A stretch of 60,000 bases of DNA, taken from positions 60,467,684 through 60,527,683 of the forward strand of contig CM043942.1 of assembly GCA_014529385.2 (NCBI GenBank), in the 5' to 3' direction. The notes beneath the pieces were generated by a model. It was not told the origin of the DNA. It ran no database searches and saw nothing but the letters and a program-made list of their open reading frames with translations. The translations under genes were made by a program, and so were the position numbers. How positions within the stretch are numbered: the first letter of the stretch is position 1; every line of letters begins with the position of its first letter. This document shows, one piece after another, positions 32,176-44,609 of the stretch. The DNA comes from Adiantum capillus-veneris (Eukaryota; Streptophyta; Polypodiopsida; Polypodiales; Pteridaceae).

Positions 32176-33429
32176 CTATCCTTGCTCCTCTTTAGCCCTG
32201 ACATTTTGTCTTGCACGTGCAGGTCCATCTTCTTGGAAGACAAATCTTCTAATCTCCTCAACCCTCTCTGGTTCAGAATGATATTTGGATTCATTAAAGT
32301 GAACATCATTGCTGCGGACAACCTTTTTGGATTCGGGATCCCAAAGTCTGTACCCCATCTCACCAGAATTACCATAGCCTAGAAAGATGCACTTTCTACT
32401 CTTTGGCTCAAGTTTGTTCCTAAATTCGTTTGGAACGTGAGTATATGCCTCACAGCCAAAGACTCTAAGATGCTTGTATGAGGGCATTTAACCTGACCAT
32501 ACCATCTCTGGCACTGAATCCTTCTGCAAAACCTTGCTAGGAGATCTATTTACAAGATGAACAGTTGTTGATACAGCTTCAGCCCAAAACCCATGTGGCA
32601 GCTGTGCATTAGACAACATACTTCTGACCTTCTCTTGTATGGTCCTATTCATCCTCTCAGCAACACCATTTTGAGGAGGATTGTAAGGAGCAGTAAGTTC
32701 ACATTTTATACCTTTTGACTCACAAAAGTCCTGAAAGGCCTTTGAAACATACTCTCCACCATTGTCAGTGCGTTAGCATTTAAGCTTCTTGCCACTCTGA
32801 TTCTCCACAAGTGTCACAAACGTTTTGAAATCACTAAACGCTTCATCATTGTGCTTGAGAAAGTAAACCCATACTTTCCTCGAGTAATCATCTATAAATG
32901 TCATAAAGTAAGAAGCTCCCCCTAGAGATAGGTTAGGCATAGGTCCACACAAATCACTATGAACAAGTGCCAACTGTGTATCTCTTCTACTGCTTCTATG
33001 CTTATGTGGCTACTCTGTTTGCTTACCATACAGACAATGTTCACAAAATTCAAAATCATTAAATGAAAAGCCAGGCAAATAACCAAAACGAGACAAGATT
33101 TCCATTCCCTTCTTGGACATATGTCCTAACCGGCTATGCCACAAAGAAACGTTCGGCTGCTCGGTTACATTGATTACATTTTTAAAGACATTTGATACAT
33201 AAATCATGTAAAGTCCTCCAGACTTTACTCCATGTGATACTGTCATAGAACCCTTGGATATCTTCCACATGTTCTGTCCAAAAGTGGTGACGTAGCCATC
33301 ATCATCAAGTAAACCTATGCTGATCAAGCTCTTTGTAATTGCGGGAACATGTCTCACATTCTTCAGCATGAAAGAAGAGCCATTCTGAAACTTCAATTGA
33401 ACATCTCCAACACCTAAGGTCTCACATGT
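32176..33429 (-). pseudogene. Copia F integrase
   Basis: In register with gag and RT. The order is: LKNVRHVPAITKSLISIGLL; the zinc-binding HSRLGHMSKKGMEIL…CEHCLYGKQ; the core HSDLCGPMPN, FIDDYSRKVWVYFL and TDNGGEYV; then the glutamate region NPPQNGVAERMNRT; and the C-terminal GKIRK-like segment HLRVFGCEAYTHVPNEFRNK…CIFLGYG. Nonsense codons lie at 33010-33012 (TAG), 32773-32775 (TAA), near 32488 and at 32176-32178 (TAG). These are point changes; the register never shifts. Confidence 0.9.
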
Positions 33430-34491
33430 CTACCCATTGCCTAGCCAAACATGATCTTTAGTGGGCACATAAGAGGTAAACCACTCCTTGTTTGGAGACA
33501 CATGAAGTGATTCCCCTTAGTCTATAATCCAGTCACTCAATGCATTTCCATCAGATGCTGTAAGAAGAGCTGAGTCCATTGTATTCTTCAAGAAGTAGAT
33601 GTCTCCTGACACTAGACTGTCATTCACTGCAACAGTGTTTGTCATATTTATTTCTTGAATCTTCACTGAGGACTTGTTCTTCTCACCATGGTCTTCAGCT
33701 TTCTCTTTGCCTTTTTCTGATTTCCATTCTCTGCAGTCTCTTTTCATGTGACCCTTCTTGCCACAATGGTAGCATTCTATGTCACTCTTGCCTTTAGTAC
33801 TGCGGGACTTGCTACGAGACTGATTCCTCTTTCCACCTTTGTACTTTTCTTTGGTCCTTCCCCTGACAACTAAGGTTGTTCCTTTGCCTTTGTCCATTGT
33901 CTTTCTATTGGTTTCTTCAGTAAGCAAACTTCCTTCTACACCTGCTATGTTTAAACCATATGGAGGTGCAAAATTACTCAAAGCTGTGCGAAAAGTGTCC
34001 CAACTTTCCGGCAATGTGATCAATAGGAACATAGCTCTAACAGGTTCATCAAACTTGACACCTTGAGCTGACAACTGACTATAGATTGTGTTGAATTCAT
34101 TCAGATGATTGGACATAGGTGTCCCTTCTTTCATCTTCAAGTCAACAAGCTTCTTAAGCCAGTATACCTGTGAAGCTGCACTCTGCTTCTCATAAAGATC
34201 ACTCAGCTTTAACCATGCTTGATAAGCCGACATCTCGTCTGCTACATTGAAGTAAACGCTTTCTGCCAAAGTCAGCATAATGGTAGAAAGTGCCAATTCA
34301 TCCATTTCGCTCCATTCATCTTCGTCCATATCTTCTAGTTTTATCCCCTTGAGCTTTATAGGTTTTATCTGCTTCTTTTGTACCAACACGTGCCAAATCT
34401 GCTTCTTGCACAATGGGAAATTGGTTCCATCCAGCTTCTTGATATTGTAAAGAGTAGTGTCCTGTGATCCCCAGCCATAGCTACGCTTCAC
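33430..34491 (-). pseudogene. Copia F gag and protease
   Basis: Gag of copia type: NIKKLDGTNFPLCKKQIWHV, AWLKLSDLYEKQSAASQVYW, FNTIYSQLSAQGVKFDEPVR, then the zinc knuckle CYHCGKKGHMKRDC. The protease begins LSDWIID, and the next codon is TAA (33517-33519), so the stop replaces the second residue of the D-S/T-G active-site triad. A further TAG follows at 33430-33432. The first codon of the frame (34491) is GTG, so the ATG start is probably lost. Confidence 0.9.
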
Positions 34492-35545
34492 AGTAGTTTA
34501 CTTTCCTGGGAAAAATTCGGCAGAGTTTCCCCTTAAAACTGACCTCTGAACCAATATCAACCTGTCAAATGAGCCAAGAAAGCTTCAGATTCTGCAGAAA
34601 TTTTGGCAGAGTCTCCTTTGTAAAATCCTCTGGTGTACTAAAAACAACTCAAAAAACATTGTCTCTCTGACACTGTAAGCTGCGGGTAAACCTGTCCTGC
34701 ACCTGTACTGTCTCTCATTGTCCTGTCACTGTCCTGTAAGCATAGACTGTGACAATGCCTCAACGGCAGTAAAGCAAAGATGCAATCCCAACTGTCTAAC
34801 TCACAGTCAATACATACTAGCTGCCTTTCTAAGGGTGCTCGAGGGATCGCTCCAAGACCTGTATCACCGAAAGGATCTCAACATTCGAGAATCCCCCAGC
34901 TCAATAAAACCTCACTCGACCCTCAACAAAGGCTGCAGTAAATCTGACAGTACATAGACTTCCCACAAAGTCATACATCCACAAATTTCCCACTGTATAC
35001 TGTAACAGCTACGGAGTTTGTTTGCTGCGTGACTCACAGCCAGCAAACCCTCAACAGACATACATCATCTCTGACAATACATCCCATGTGGAAGTACCTG
35101 CAATGTCAGGATGCAATCTGGAATATCAAGCAGCAAACACAAGCTACCTGATGAACTAGTGGATGTTGCCTATAGTCTGTGTGTAGATGCACCCGTGTCG
35201 TATGTGACACGCCTCCAAGAACTGTGAGCCGTCCTTCGATGTGTAGACAGCCACAAATCAACACTCTGGGAGTGTCGATATCCTCAACACCTGCAGTCGT
35301 AGGCCGAAAAACCCCAAATTTGCAGAGTCGGATTTGCACCCGCTGAGACCACGTAGTCGAAAATGGCCTGCGCAGACCTTTGTCGAAGCCGAACGGTGGC
35401 CAAGATGACCTCAGAATGAAATTCTGAGAATACCGAGCCCAATGGGCTCGCCCACGAGATTTGGGGCCGTGTCTTCGCCTGTCGAATTTCACTCCAATCT
35501 GAGTTGGTGACTCTAGCCTCCTACAGTGCTGCCTCGAGCCTCAAT
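34492..35545 (-). other. Copia F leader
   Basis: About 1.05 kb of non-coding sequence between the 5' LTR primer site and gag. No supported ORF. Confidence 0.7.
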
Positions 35546-35563
35546 CTGAGCTCTGATACCAGT
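35546..35563 (-). promoter_or_regulatory. Copia F primer binding site (initiator tRNA-Met)
   Basis: On the minus strand the LTR end CCTTCA is followed by ACTGGTATCAGAGCTC. TGGTATCAGAGC is the complement of the plant initiator tRNA-Met 3' end, the usual primer of copia elements. Confidence 0.93.
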
Positions 35564-35755
35564 TGAAGGAGTACGAGCGGAAGTGCGACGCGAGAGAGAG
35601 TGCGAGAAGAAGAGCATGACGATATGGTGAACTCGCTCTACTGTAATGTGTAGAGCATAGTGAGTTCTTATTAGGTTTTTACAAAAGAATATGTGTACAT
35701 ACCTGGCGGCCCGCCCACTTACTTGGGCAACCACATTGGGCTTTATAGCCCAACA
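35564..35755 (-). repeat. 5' LTR of copia F
   Basis: 192 bp, same length and ends as the 3' LTR, with about eight substitutions. It is flanked outside by GACCT. Confidence 0.95.
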
Positions 35756-35760
35756 GACCT

Positions 35761-36080
35761 AAAGTGGGGTTTGAGCCCATAAGTATCTGTGCTTAGGTCT
35801 TATAAACTTCTCCTAGAAGTTTGGTTACGTTTGGATGTCATTTGATGCTGTAACGGATGTGAATTGTTTGTGGATGAGCGATTGGCTTTTGGTGATTTCA
35901 GCCACTTGAGTGTAGCTTGAGTTAGATGCAGGTTATTAGTTTTTTCCCGAGATATTGAAAACCTCTTGTAGCCTCTATGCACTAGTCGAGTCAGCTTCAT
36001 CCCATGGTTTGCCAAATTAATATTGGTTCTCGCTAATACTGCAATAAGATAGGATGGTGAGGTTAGACATGCGCCCCACA
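35761..36080 (+). repeat. LTR 3' portion of gypsy element D
   Basis: Sequence ending CCCCACA directly before a primer-site-like segment. Upstream it is interrupted by copia F. I did not find a matching 3' LTR downstream of element D, so the call rests on the primer site and the position before gag. Confidence 0.5.
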
Positions 36081-36081
36081 T

Positions 36082-36104
36082 TTGGCACCGCGGTTGGGAA
36101 TCGA
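36082..36104 (+). promoter_or_regulatory. Element D primer binding site
   Basis: The sequence begins TGGCACCGCGGTTGGGAATC and continues GAA. Its complement reads as a tRNA 3' end: CCA tail, acceptor strand and T-arm with the universal TTCGA loop. The match extends into the T-loop. The tRNA identity was not assigned. Confidence 0.7.
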
Positions 36105-38061
36105 AGAGATCTAAACTAGGGAAAAACACGAGCGTCCTGTGTAGTTTTCCTTTAACTTCCTTTTGGTTTACCTAGAGTTCAAAACTTTCTTTTAGAGGTA
36201 GCATAGCTTAAGATTGTCGTCTTTTGTTGTGTAGAGGTAGCTTGGAAGTAATCGTACTTGTTGAGTACCTTTAGGATTGTAGGATTAGATTAGGATTTGG
36301 AGAATGATTGAAAGGCGAGACACGTCTTAAGATCAAGGCTCTGAAAAACATATAAAACACAAGAAAACGAGTGTTTGTGGAAACTTTCCACAACCCCATT
36401 GCATGAGAATCTAGGAGTACGGTAAGTAGGATCCGAGGTGGATTTTAGAACATTGCTCTCTCCGAAAGAATCAAGTGTGAGTTGTTATTGGAAGTTGCAG
36501 AATTTTAGGTCTACGGCTAGAAATAGCTCAAAGAGACTAGAAACCACTCAATCTGACTGGAGAGTAAGCCTGAGAGTTGTCTGAACTAGTTGGTAAGCTC
36601 AAAGACACTTCGAGGTAAAAATTTCAAGAGTTGGCAAAAACTCAGATTATTTACTTTTTCTTGCCAAATTATGTTTTGACTTGATTCATAGGCTTAAAAT
36701 AGCTCATATAAAGACTGTCTTTGAAAAAAATTGCAAAAAAGTGTTCATTTCAAGCCTGAAGTTAATAATCGTGATTATTAACTTTCTGTTCTAAATTGTC
36801 CAAGGTTCATACCATTGAATCATTGCATGTGTACAAAAAACTTTTGTAAAGGCCTAAGAGATTTGGATCACTAAACTAACAAAAAACTGGGTAAACACTA
36901 AAGTTTGTACTGACTTTTTGAATCTTGAGTATAAATTGGGGAAAAATTTATCCAAACTTGTTGAGATTTGATTCATAGGCTTATATTGATGTGATAAACA
37001 TGTGTACATGCTCAGTTGACAAAAAAATTGTAAAAATTTACAAAAAATTATCAAATATAAATAATCGTGATTATTTACATCTGCCCACTTTTTCAACTTT
37101 TTTGACCAAGTCAGTATACCACTAGTTTTACCATGTTATAATAAGCCCAAAAACCAAATTTGGTAAGAATTGGATCACTGGATTGAAAATTGTGACTAGA
37201 ATTGCAAAGTTAGTCTACGAACAGATAATTGATATCCATTTGACCAAAAATTGTCCAAACTTCATGAAACTTTGCTAGTGACCTTAACTAAAGGTGCTTA
37301 ACATATCTGTGTCAAAGTTGGGGCAAAAAGTTGCAAAATTATAGCTGGAGTAAATAATCGCGATTATTTACATCTGCTTCAAAACTTGATGATTTTGCAA
37401 ATTTGAGTACACCACAAGGTCAAGCATATCAAGTAGACCTCACAAATCAATTTTGGTGAAATTTGGATCCCAAAAGTGAGACTTAAGCCATATTCTCGAA
37501 ATCAGAGTCTGCAAACACCAAACAGATGATAAACTTGATCAAATTTTGTCCAAACTTGTTGAAACTTGTCCAGAGACCTTAACAAGTTGTATACTTGCCA
37601 AAACAATCAAGAAAGTGCAAAAACCTGACAAAAGTAAATAATCGTGATTATTTACTTCTACTATCCAGAAACATCAATTTTGACTTTTGTGCTTATGCAG
37701 TGTTAGACCACCATAATATAAAGCCACAGGGCAGTTTTGGGTTCAATCGGATCAAAATTGATACATGTACACCCAATTTACAGGTTGCAGATCACACCTT
37801 TTGAATTTTTTGCTAAGTCGAATTTGAAAGTCAAGTTTTGACTCTCATAGCTTGATGAAGTGATACACAGAGATCAATCACAAGAGTAGCAAAAACTCTA
37901 CTGTCTTTATAGAAGAATAGCTAACTTGATCAAATTTGTATAGGAATCAGGTTGCAAACAAGGAATCAGTGGCTTGACAGAAAGTTGCAATTGAATCAAG
38001 TGGAAATTGATGACAAGTCAATCCAAAGGTGAGTACTCTCTCCAAGGCTTCATAAGTCTAT
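36105..38061 (+). other. Element D leader with periodic palindromes
   Basis: About 2 kb of untranslated leader without a supported ORF. It contains four copies of a 22-bp near-palindrome (core AATAATCGTGATTATT) at 36761, 37057, 37350 and 37634, spaced 296, 293 and 284 bp. The sequence between them is only loosely similar from unit to unit. Confidence 0.75.
36761..37655 (+). repeat. Four periodic palindromes in the leader
   Basis: Copies at 36761-36782, 37057-37078, 37350-37371 and 37634-37655. The third has centre CGCG and is a perfect palindrome; the others have CGTG. Nearby shared words (caaaacttgttgaaactt, ttggatca) indicate an old tandem array of about 290-bp units. Confidence 0.85.
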
Positions 38062-40653
38062 ATGAACCTTAGATCTGGTCGTGTACTAGGAAATCAGGGC
38101 ATACTCGGAGAAACCTCCAGTAGAGTATCCACCGAAGAAAGCATGAATCAAGGAAATTCCTTGCACACAATTCCTGAAGAAGTCTCAGACACTTTTTCAG
38201 ATTCAACATCCGAGATGTCTTCTTACTCGACTCACTCAGAAATCGGAACGACAGTGCGCTATAAGCATATACTAACTTTTTACAAAACTAACCTTCATGG
38301 AGCCCATGTTTACTTGGACCCTAACGAGGAGTATGCTATTTGCATTGATGAACATGGTATTGAATTCGAAGAAGAGGTTAGGGCAAACAAATAAGGAAAA
38401 ATGTACATGGATCAAAATGGAACTCAGTATTTACAAGTCAAAAACCTTGACGTGATAGACAAATGGGGGTTAGAAGTAAACACCATAATCCCATATGTCA
38501 GCAAAAGAAGGACCATCAAAATGGAACTCAGTATTTACAAGTCAAAAACCCTGACGTGATAGACAAATGGGGGTTAGAAGTAAACACCATAATCCCATAT
38601 ATGTCAGCAAAAGAAGGACCACCAACTTTAGAATTCAAGGGATACGATCAAGTAGACTTGAAGCCTTTAACGGCTTAGTACGGATTATCCTAGGATCGGA
38701 GTCTATTGTTGGAAAGATAGAACATAAAAGATCTTTTGTGGACTTCTCATGCCAAACCAGGACAATTAACAGCTATGAAGATCATCTATATCTTCAAGAT
38801 CAAAGATAAGGGATCAATGGACCTACCAACCTACCTGTTCAGGAATTGTTATAACAACAACTTTGTTATGATGATTCCTGAGGAGGTAGAACAAACCAAA
38901 TACCAAGGGTATTCCATAGGGGATTGGATATTGGGGCAAGACCAGAAACAATTCCAAGAGATGAACACCGTGAGAGATCATCTGAGAGTAATGTAAAGAA
39001 ACCAGAAACCACCTCATCACATAGAAAACCGGGTGACACTAAGGCCAATACAGGGCTACATGAGTCACTATTCCCAACAGGCTGGCTTGAAGGACTCGAA
39101 ACAGGACCAACTGCCAGAAGACCAGGAGTTGAACCAAATGGACGTATCAGACCAGCTGATTTTTAGAAATGGGTTAGAAAATACAGTGGATTAGGGGATC
39201 CATACGACCACTTAGCAAGCTTTAAGGGAGTGCTAAGAGCAAAGTGAGTATTCAATTTCCATACTCAATTCAAGGGGTTTGGAATGACATTAGAAGGAAA
39301 AGCATTGACATGGTTCCAAAACATTCCACCAAGGTCAATCATGGACTTGAACACATTAGCTCAAGAATTTGTAGCTGCTTGTTCCAAAACGGAGATCAAA
39401 CATAATACGGTAGTGTAAATCTACAGCTTTGAATAGAAACGTGGTGAGTATGTTAGGGATTCTGCAACTTGAATGAAACAATACATTGCCAGATGCCTAG
39501 AGTTGGAGATACCTGCAGAAGAACGACTTGTATCTTTGTTTTTGGAGGGACTGCTAAACAAAGAACTTCATGCTATACTCTATAGTATAAAGCATACAAC
39601 CCTACGAGCGTGTGTGTCAGATGCTATTGACCTAGGAGACAATTGCGAGATTTTCAACGAAGAAGATGTCTATAAGGATAACCAAAGCGAGAAAATAGCA
39701 TCCACTAAACCAGCACAAAGTGGGAACGGCTGCTGCAGCGCCACTCTCAGCCATAGAAGATATGCTAAAAAGGATGAACGACATGATGAACAACATGCAA
39801 AAAGCACCTATAAGGGGACTAGGACAAGGGATACCTCCACAGGGACAACCAATTAGGCCACAAAAATGGTGTGCAATCGAGGGTAAGTGGACCAACCATG
39901 AGACCCATGAGTGTTACTTTAGAACAAAGTATGATGGAAATGTTCAATACATGCCCATGAGGCCACAAGGACAACCCGTGTACAGATATCAATCTAATAT
40001 GGCCCAAGCTCAAAGAACAACAATGGGTATGGAAAGGCCTCAACCTGTGTTGGGACAACAACCTCTGTATTCAGGACATATGCAGTGCCTGTAAAGTACA
40101 TGCACTCTGAAGGAGTCGTAGATGAACAAGAATTAGTGCTTGTTACACCCTATGCAGAGCCTAATCTATCTATAGTAATTGGTATAATCCACATCCACCA
40201 CCAATGGAAGAAACCGTAACTTATGCTCCACCAGAGCTCGCACCAATGTATTATGTAGCTAATCAAGGTGTCAGACCTCCTATGGTAAGATCCATGATGA
40301 AGCCAAGAACAGGAAACTGTCATAACTGTGGTGTTGATGATCATTGGAAAAATGAATGTCCAGAGCCTGAAAAAAACCTCAAACCAATTGAAGCGTATTG
40401 CATACAATGTTGCAAAAAGGGAGGACACTTTCCAGAAGATTGTCCTAAAAATCCTTTGAACAAGGGTAAAACCGTAGTAAACGTAGTCCAAGTGATACCT
40501 AGTAGCTCATCAGAGAGTGAACCAATTGTTCCAATCAAGGTAATCACTAGAGCCCAGGCAAAGAAAAAGAAACACAACTCCTTTGATGATTCGGAAAATA
40601 TGAAAGTTTCTTCTCAAAGAATCAAAGGAGCAGAAGCAAAAGATATGAGATGA
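38062..40653 (+). pseudogene. Element D gag
   Basis: It begins with an ATG (MNLRSGRVLGNQGILGETSS), typical of plant gypsy polyproteins. After a 104-bp tandem duplication it resumes in other frames. The gag core lies at about 39160-39660: GDPYDHLASFKGVL, FKGFGMTLEGKALTWFQNIP, LAQEFVAACSKTEIK and VSLFLEGLLNKELHA. Then come a Q/P-rich stretch (39720-40100) and two zinc knuckles: CHNCGVDDHWKNEC (CX2CX4HX4C) and CIQCCKKGGHFPEDC (CX2CX5HX4C, one residue longer). Multiple stops and frameshifts are present. Confidence 0.85.
38411..38620 (+). repeat. 104-bp tandem duplication in gag D
   Basis: Unit 1 is 38411-38514 and unit 2 is 38515-38620, both starting ATCAAAATGGAACTC and ending GAAGGACC. Unit 2 has a 2-bp AT insertion. 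There are very few differences, so the duplication is recent relative to the rest of the element. Confidence 0.95.
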
Positions 40654-41572
40654 GAAAACAAAAACAACGGGTTGAAATCGAGGAAAAGCAAAGAAGCTAG
40701 TCCAAGACAAGTTGAAAGAAACTGGCAGTGAATTCAAGGAAACAACTGTGAAATTTAAAGTATCCATTCTGGTTGATAAAATTTTTGAGCCTATTAATGC
40801 CGCCTTGGAATACCAAGTATGACTTAAAGCAGGCCAAAACATGGAAAGCAAGTGGAAAAACTATCCATCTCCAGTCATGGAAGCAGCTATGCTAGAATCT
40901 TATCAAAATTTGGTAAGAATCACGCAAGAAATGCTGAAAAAACAAAAACCCAATATTGACAGTATCGCAAAACTTGAAGAGCTTGTGGCAAAAGAAACGA
41001 ACGAAAAATCCGATGTGGTGGTAGATCCCCACCTTGAAACAAACGAACCAGAGCTTATAGTGCCTGACAACAAAGATGCCTTAGACGGAATTCCATTCGT
41101 GGAGGAAGACTCGCCTGGACACTTATGGGAAAAAGTAAGAGAGATCAATGATGGGAGCCTAGCTCTAAAGTCAGCTCCTATAGAGGAAGTCTGGTTGGAT
41201 AACCTACCTTATGATAAAAACGTGGATGTACAATCTTTGTACAGGGATTGCGGATCGGAAGCTTCAGGAATGTCAAAACCATTGACCTTGAAAACATTAC
41301 CTTCTTACTTGGGAGATAACAAAGATGAATCCATTGTGTGCAAGACCACTCAAGTAAAAAGAGCTGAACAGACCCTAGAAGTAGACAACATTCATTCAAT
41401 CATGTCTACACCCTTCCAATGTACTCTTACCTTGGGAGAACTGTTAAAACTCATACCATACTTATGGAATGATTTATAGAAAACACTAGAGAAGGGAATA
41501 ACGGGGTTAATCTCAAAAAATTTGGGAGAATTGGAAAATGAAATGGACAACAAAGAGATTCGATTAGTTTCC
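40654..41572 (+). pseudogene. Element D linker between gag and protease
   Basis: The frame 40841-41479 is acidic and charged (KLEELVAKETNEKSDVVVDP, GIPFVEEDSPGHLWEKVREI) with no domain that I recognise. It lies between the zinc knuckles and the protease and is probably part of the polyprotein. Confidence 0.55.
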
Positions 41573-41678
41573 ATGAACAAAGTCAGAGAATATTATGAAG
41601 GGGAAGAAGGAAACACCACCCTCCCATGAACAAAGTCAAAGAATATTATGAAGGGGAAGAAGGAAACACCACCCTCCC
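41573..41678 (+). repeat. 53-bp tandem duplication before protease D
   Basis: 41573-41625 and 41626-41678 are the same 53-bp unit (ATGAACAAAGTCA…CACCCTCCC) with one difference. Because 53 is not a multiple of three it shifts the frame. Confidence 0.95.
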
Positions 41679-42010
41679 AGTGAAATATAATGACATTGAA
41701 ACCATGGCAATACTGGATAGTGGATCAGGCATCTCTATAGCCATTAAAGCAGTATGGGAATCCTGGGGACAACCAACCATTAGACAAACTCGAATGAAAT
41801 TGCAATTGGCTGACAGACAAATTGAGAGACCATTAGGGCTGCTTGAAAAAGTGATAGTCAATTCCTATGGAATTTAAATCAACACACTTTTGCCATAGTA
41901 TACTTTGGAAAAAAAATCGACTATGAAATCATATTGGGAAGACCTTTCATGTGACAGGTACAACTTATCCAAGATTGGGGAAACAACTATCTGTACTTAA
42001 AGCAATTGGG
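41626..42010 (+). pseudogene. Element D protease (first, upstream)
   Basis: TMAILDSGSGISIAIKAVWE carries the D-S-G active site with a flanking strand. After a stop and frame change, YEIILGRPFM followed by QVQLIQDWG gives the ILG…DW end of retropepsins. The order zinc knuckle, protease, RT is the normal gypsy order. A TGA falls right after the ILGRPFM motif. Confidence 0.8.
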
Positions 42011-42284
42011 ATCTATAACACGAGTAAATCTAAAAGATCACACTTATAGAGATGTCTTGAAAACACCCATCCAAGATTTTGATTCAGTCTCTTCGGCTGA
42101 AACTAAACTCCCATCCTGGTTAAACAAAGACACTCCTATTTGGATGTGTGGAGCTTCAGAAAACGGAAGCTTAAGACGAGAATAATGTATCCTAGAAAAG
42201 GACTGCACAGACAAAGCCTACGTACCTGAACCCTTTCTAGAGCATTTATTTGAGCCATTCGAGTGGACTCAAATTTTAGCCACT

Positions 42285-44606
42285 ATGGATGCATGTGTGA
42301 ATACATCTATGCCTACTCAATTTTGCAATGAGGATGGCTATGACATAATTCCCATCCAAATGATTTCAATCCTCAACATTGAAGACGAAGATGAGGAACC
42401 CAAGGACTTAATGAAAGCTCAACAAGTCTTTTTAGACCTCTATTATGATGCAACTGATGAATTAGATGAACACTCAGCTACCTCACAAGGTTCAGGGTTG
42501 GAAAAAGAGCATACAAGAGCTAAGTTACTCTTAAAAGAAGGGAAGGAAAAAAATTTTAACTTTCCAAACCAGAAATCAAGAAGACAAAAATGGTATAGAC
42601 AAAAGAGAGACACCAAAATTGTGAAAACGTGACCTATGCCATCAGTCTCCAGTAAAACACAATTCCTGATGCAGATAGATGCAAATGATTGTGTCAAGGA
42701 CAAAATCACTGACAGATATCCTTTAAACAAAAACTCAGAAATGTCTCAGACATCGAGGAAAACAAGGAAGGGTACTCAATCAAACCCAGAGGATAAGAAG
42801 CCATGCATGACCAGAGTCGAGCGGAAAAAGAACTATCAAGAGTTGAAAAAAGATCTAAAGGAGATATACACAATCAAAATGGAAACCACAAAAGAGGATG
42901 GGAAGGATGTAATGCATGTTCCATCCCATTACAAAAAGTATACTCTCCAAGATCGGAAAACCATAGTCGAGCAACCTGTTAGGGAACTATGGAAACAAGG
43001 CGAGTCTTACAAAGGGCCTGAAAATGGTAAAAAGATAGACTTGGCTAAACCAGGAGAAGAGCCTAGACCTGCGTACATTGCGAATGACCTAACAGAAGAA
43101 GAAGAAGAAAATCTTTTGCTAAGCTTGTTAAAGGAATACCAAGATATCTTCGCTTGGTCTTACAAGGATCTGAAGGGTGTTGATCCAGAAATCTGTCAAC
43201 ATACCATACCCATGAGAGATGATGCGAAACCAAGTAGACAGAGACCATACACGTATAACAAAACATTTGACAGGAAGATAAAATAAGAGATAAAAAAACG
43301 AAAGGAAACCGATTCATTTACGAAATTGAACACACAGATTGGGTGTCTCCAATTGTGGTAGTACCCAAGAAGAATGGAAAATTACAAGTGTGTGTTAATC
43401 CCAAAAAGGTGAATGCAGCTACCATTAGAGACAACTTTTCTCTTTCGATAATTGAGCATGTTTTAGAATGAGTTGCAGGAAAATTAGCTTACAACTTCTT
43501 AGTAGCTTTTCGGGATACAATCAACTTTTGGTTGACCCAAAAGATCAACACAAAACTGCTTTTGCAACAAAATGGGGTATATTTGCCTATTGGGTTATGA
43601 CGTTTGGGTTAACTAATGCTCCAGCCACGTTTCAGAGGTTGATGAGCCATGCTTTCAAATAATATCTTAGGAAATTCTTAGAAGTATATATGGATGATCT
43701 ATGTCTACATTCAGCAATCCGGGCTGATCATTTTGAACACCTCAAAAGGGTATTTGGAAAATGTATAATTTATAGGATTTTCTTAAATCCTGAAAAGTGC
43801 ACATTCATGGGTAGACAAGGAAAAATTATTTGACATATAGTGTCTAAAAATGGCATAGCTACTGATATTTAGAAGATTCATGTCATTGAAAAATTTCCAA
43901 GATCAACAACAATAAAGGGGGTACAAGCCTTCATGGGGCGTTGTGGATATTACCGACGGTTCATCTACATGTACGCTATAATTGCAAAACCCATGTATAG
44001 CTTGGTTACGCACTTTGAATGGACCGAGGCATGTGACATATCCTTCATGAAGCTTAAGCAAGCTCTCACCTCAAGTCCAATATTGAAAGCACCAAACTGG
44101 AATAAGGTATTCCACGGACATGTAGATGCTTCCAATTTTGCTATTGGTTGTATACTAGCTCAACCAGGAGATAGAAAAATTGACTTTCCTATTTCTTATG
44201 ATAGGCGATAATTGAACATGGCGGAAAAGAGTTACACCACCACTGAAAGAGAAGGATTAGGAATGATCTATGCTGTTAAAAAGTATAGACATTACCTATA
44301 AGCCAACAAGTTTGTGTTCTTTGTGGACCACCAAGATTTGTTGTATTTGGTTAACAAGCCATGCAGCACAGGGAGAATAGTGAGATGGTTCATCATTCTT
44401 CTCGAATTTGATTTCTGTGGTTGTAAAAAAAGGCACTACATACCAATGAGCAGATCGTTTGTCAAGGATTGTTTCAGGGGAATCACCTAAAGGGGTAGAC
44501 AATGATCTACTAGATGGCTATTTGTTCTCCGTGGAAATGATACCTAGATGGTCGGAAAACATTGTCTCATTGATGACAATAGCTCAAGTGGATTCACAAA
44601 TACCAC
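42285..44606 (+). pseudogene. Element D reverse transcriptase and RNase H
   Basis: After a charged linker (42285-43000) come DIFAWSYKDLKGVDPEICQH and the RT body: VSPIVVVPKKNGKLQVCVNP, SGYNQLLVDPKDQHKTAFAT, WVMTFGLTNAPATFQRLMSH and LEVYMDDLCLHS (catalytic YMDD). RNase H follows with HVDASNFAIGCILAQPGDRK, SYTTTEREGLGMIYAVKKYR and FVFFVDHQDLLYLVNK. The frame is interrupted several times and stops at the target of the 44610-47286 insertion. Confidence 0.9.
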
Positions 44607-44609
44607 TTC

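Larger units (their letters stand above)
30222..35755 (-). mobile_element. Complete copia element F
   Basis: A 5,534-bp element flanked by perfect 5-bp duplications GACCT (30217-30221 and 35756-35760). It has two 192-bp LTRs (TGTTGGG…CCTTCA on the minus strand), an initiator tRNA-Met primer site beside the 5' LTR and a purine-rich tract beside the 3' LTR. The gag-pol frame keeps one register over about 4 kb with six or so nonsense codons. The LTRs differ at about 8 of 192 positions by eye, so it is one of the younger insertions here. It is inserted in leader/LTR sequence of element D. Confidence 0.95.
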
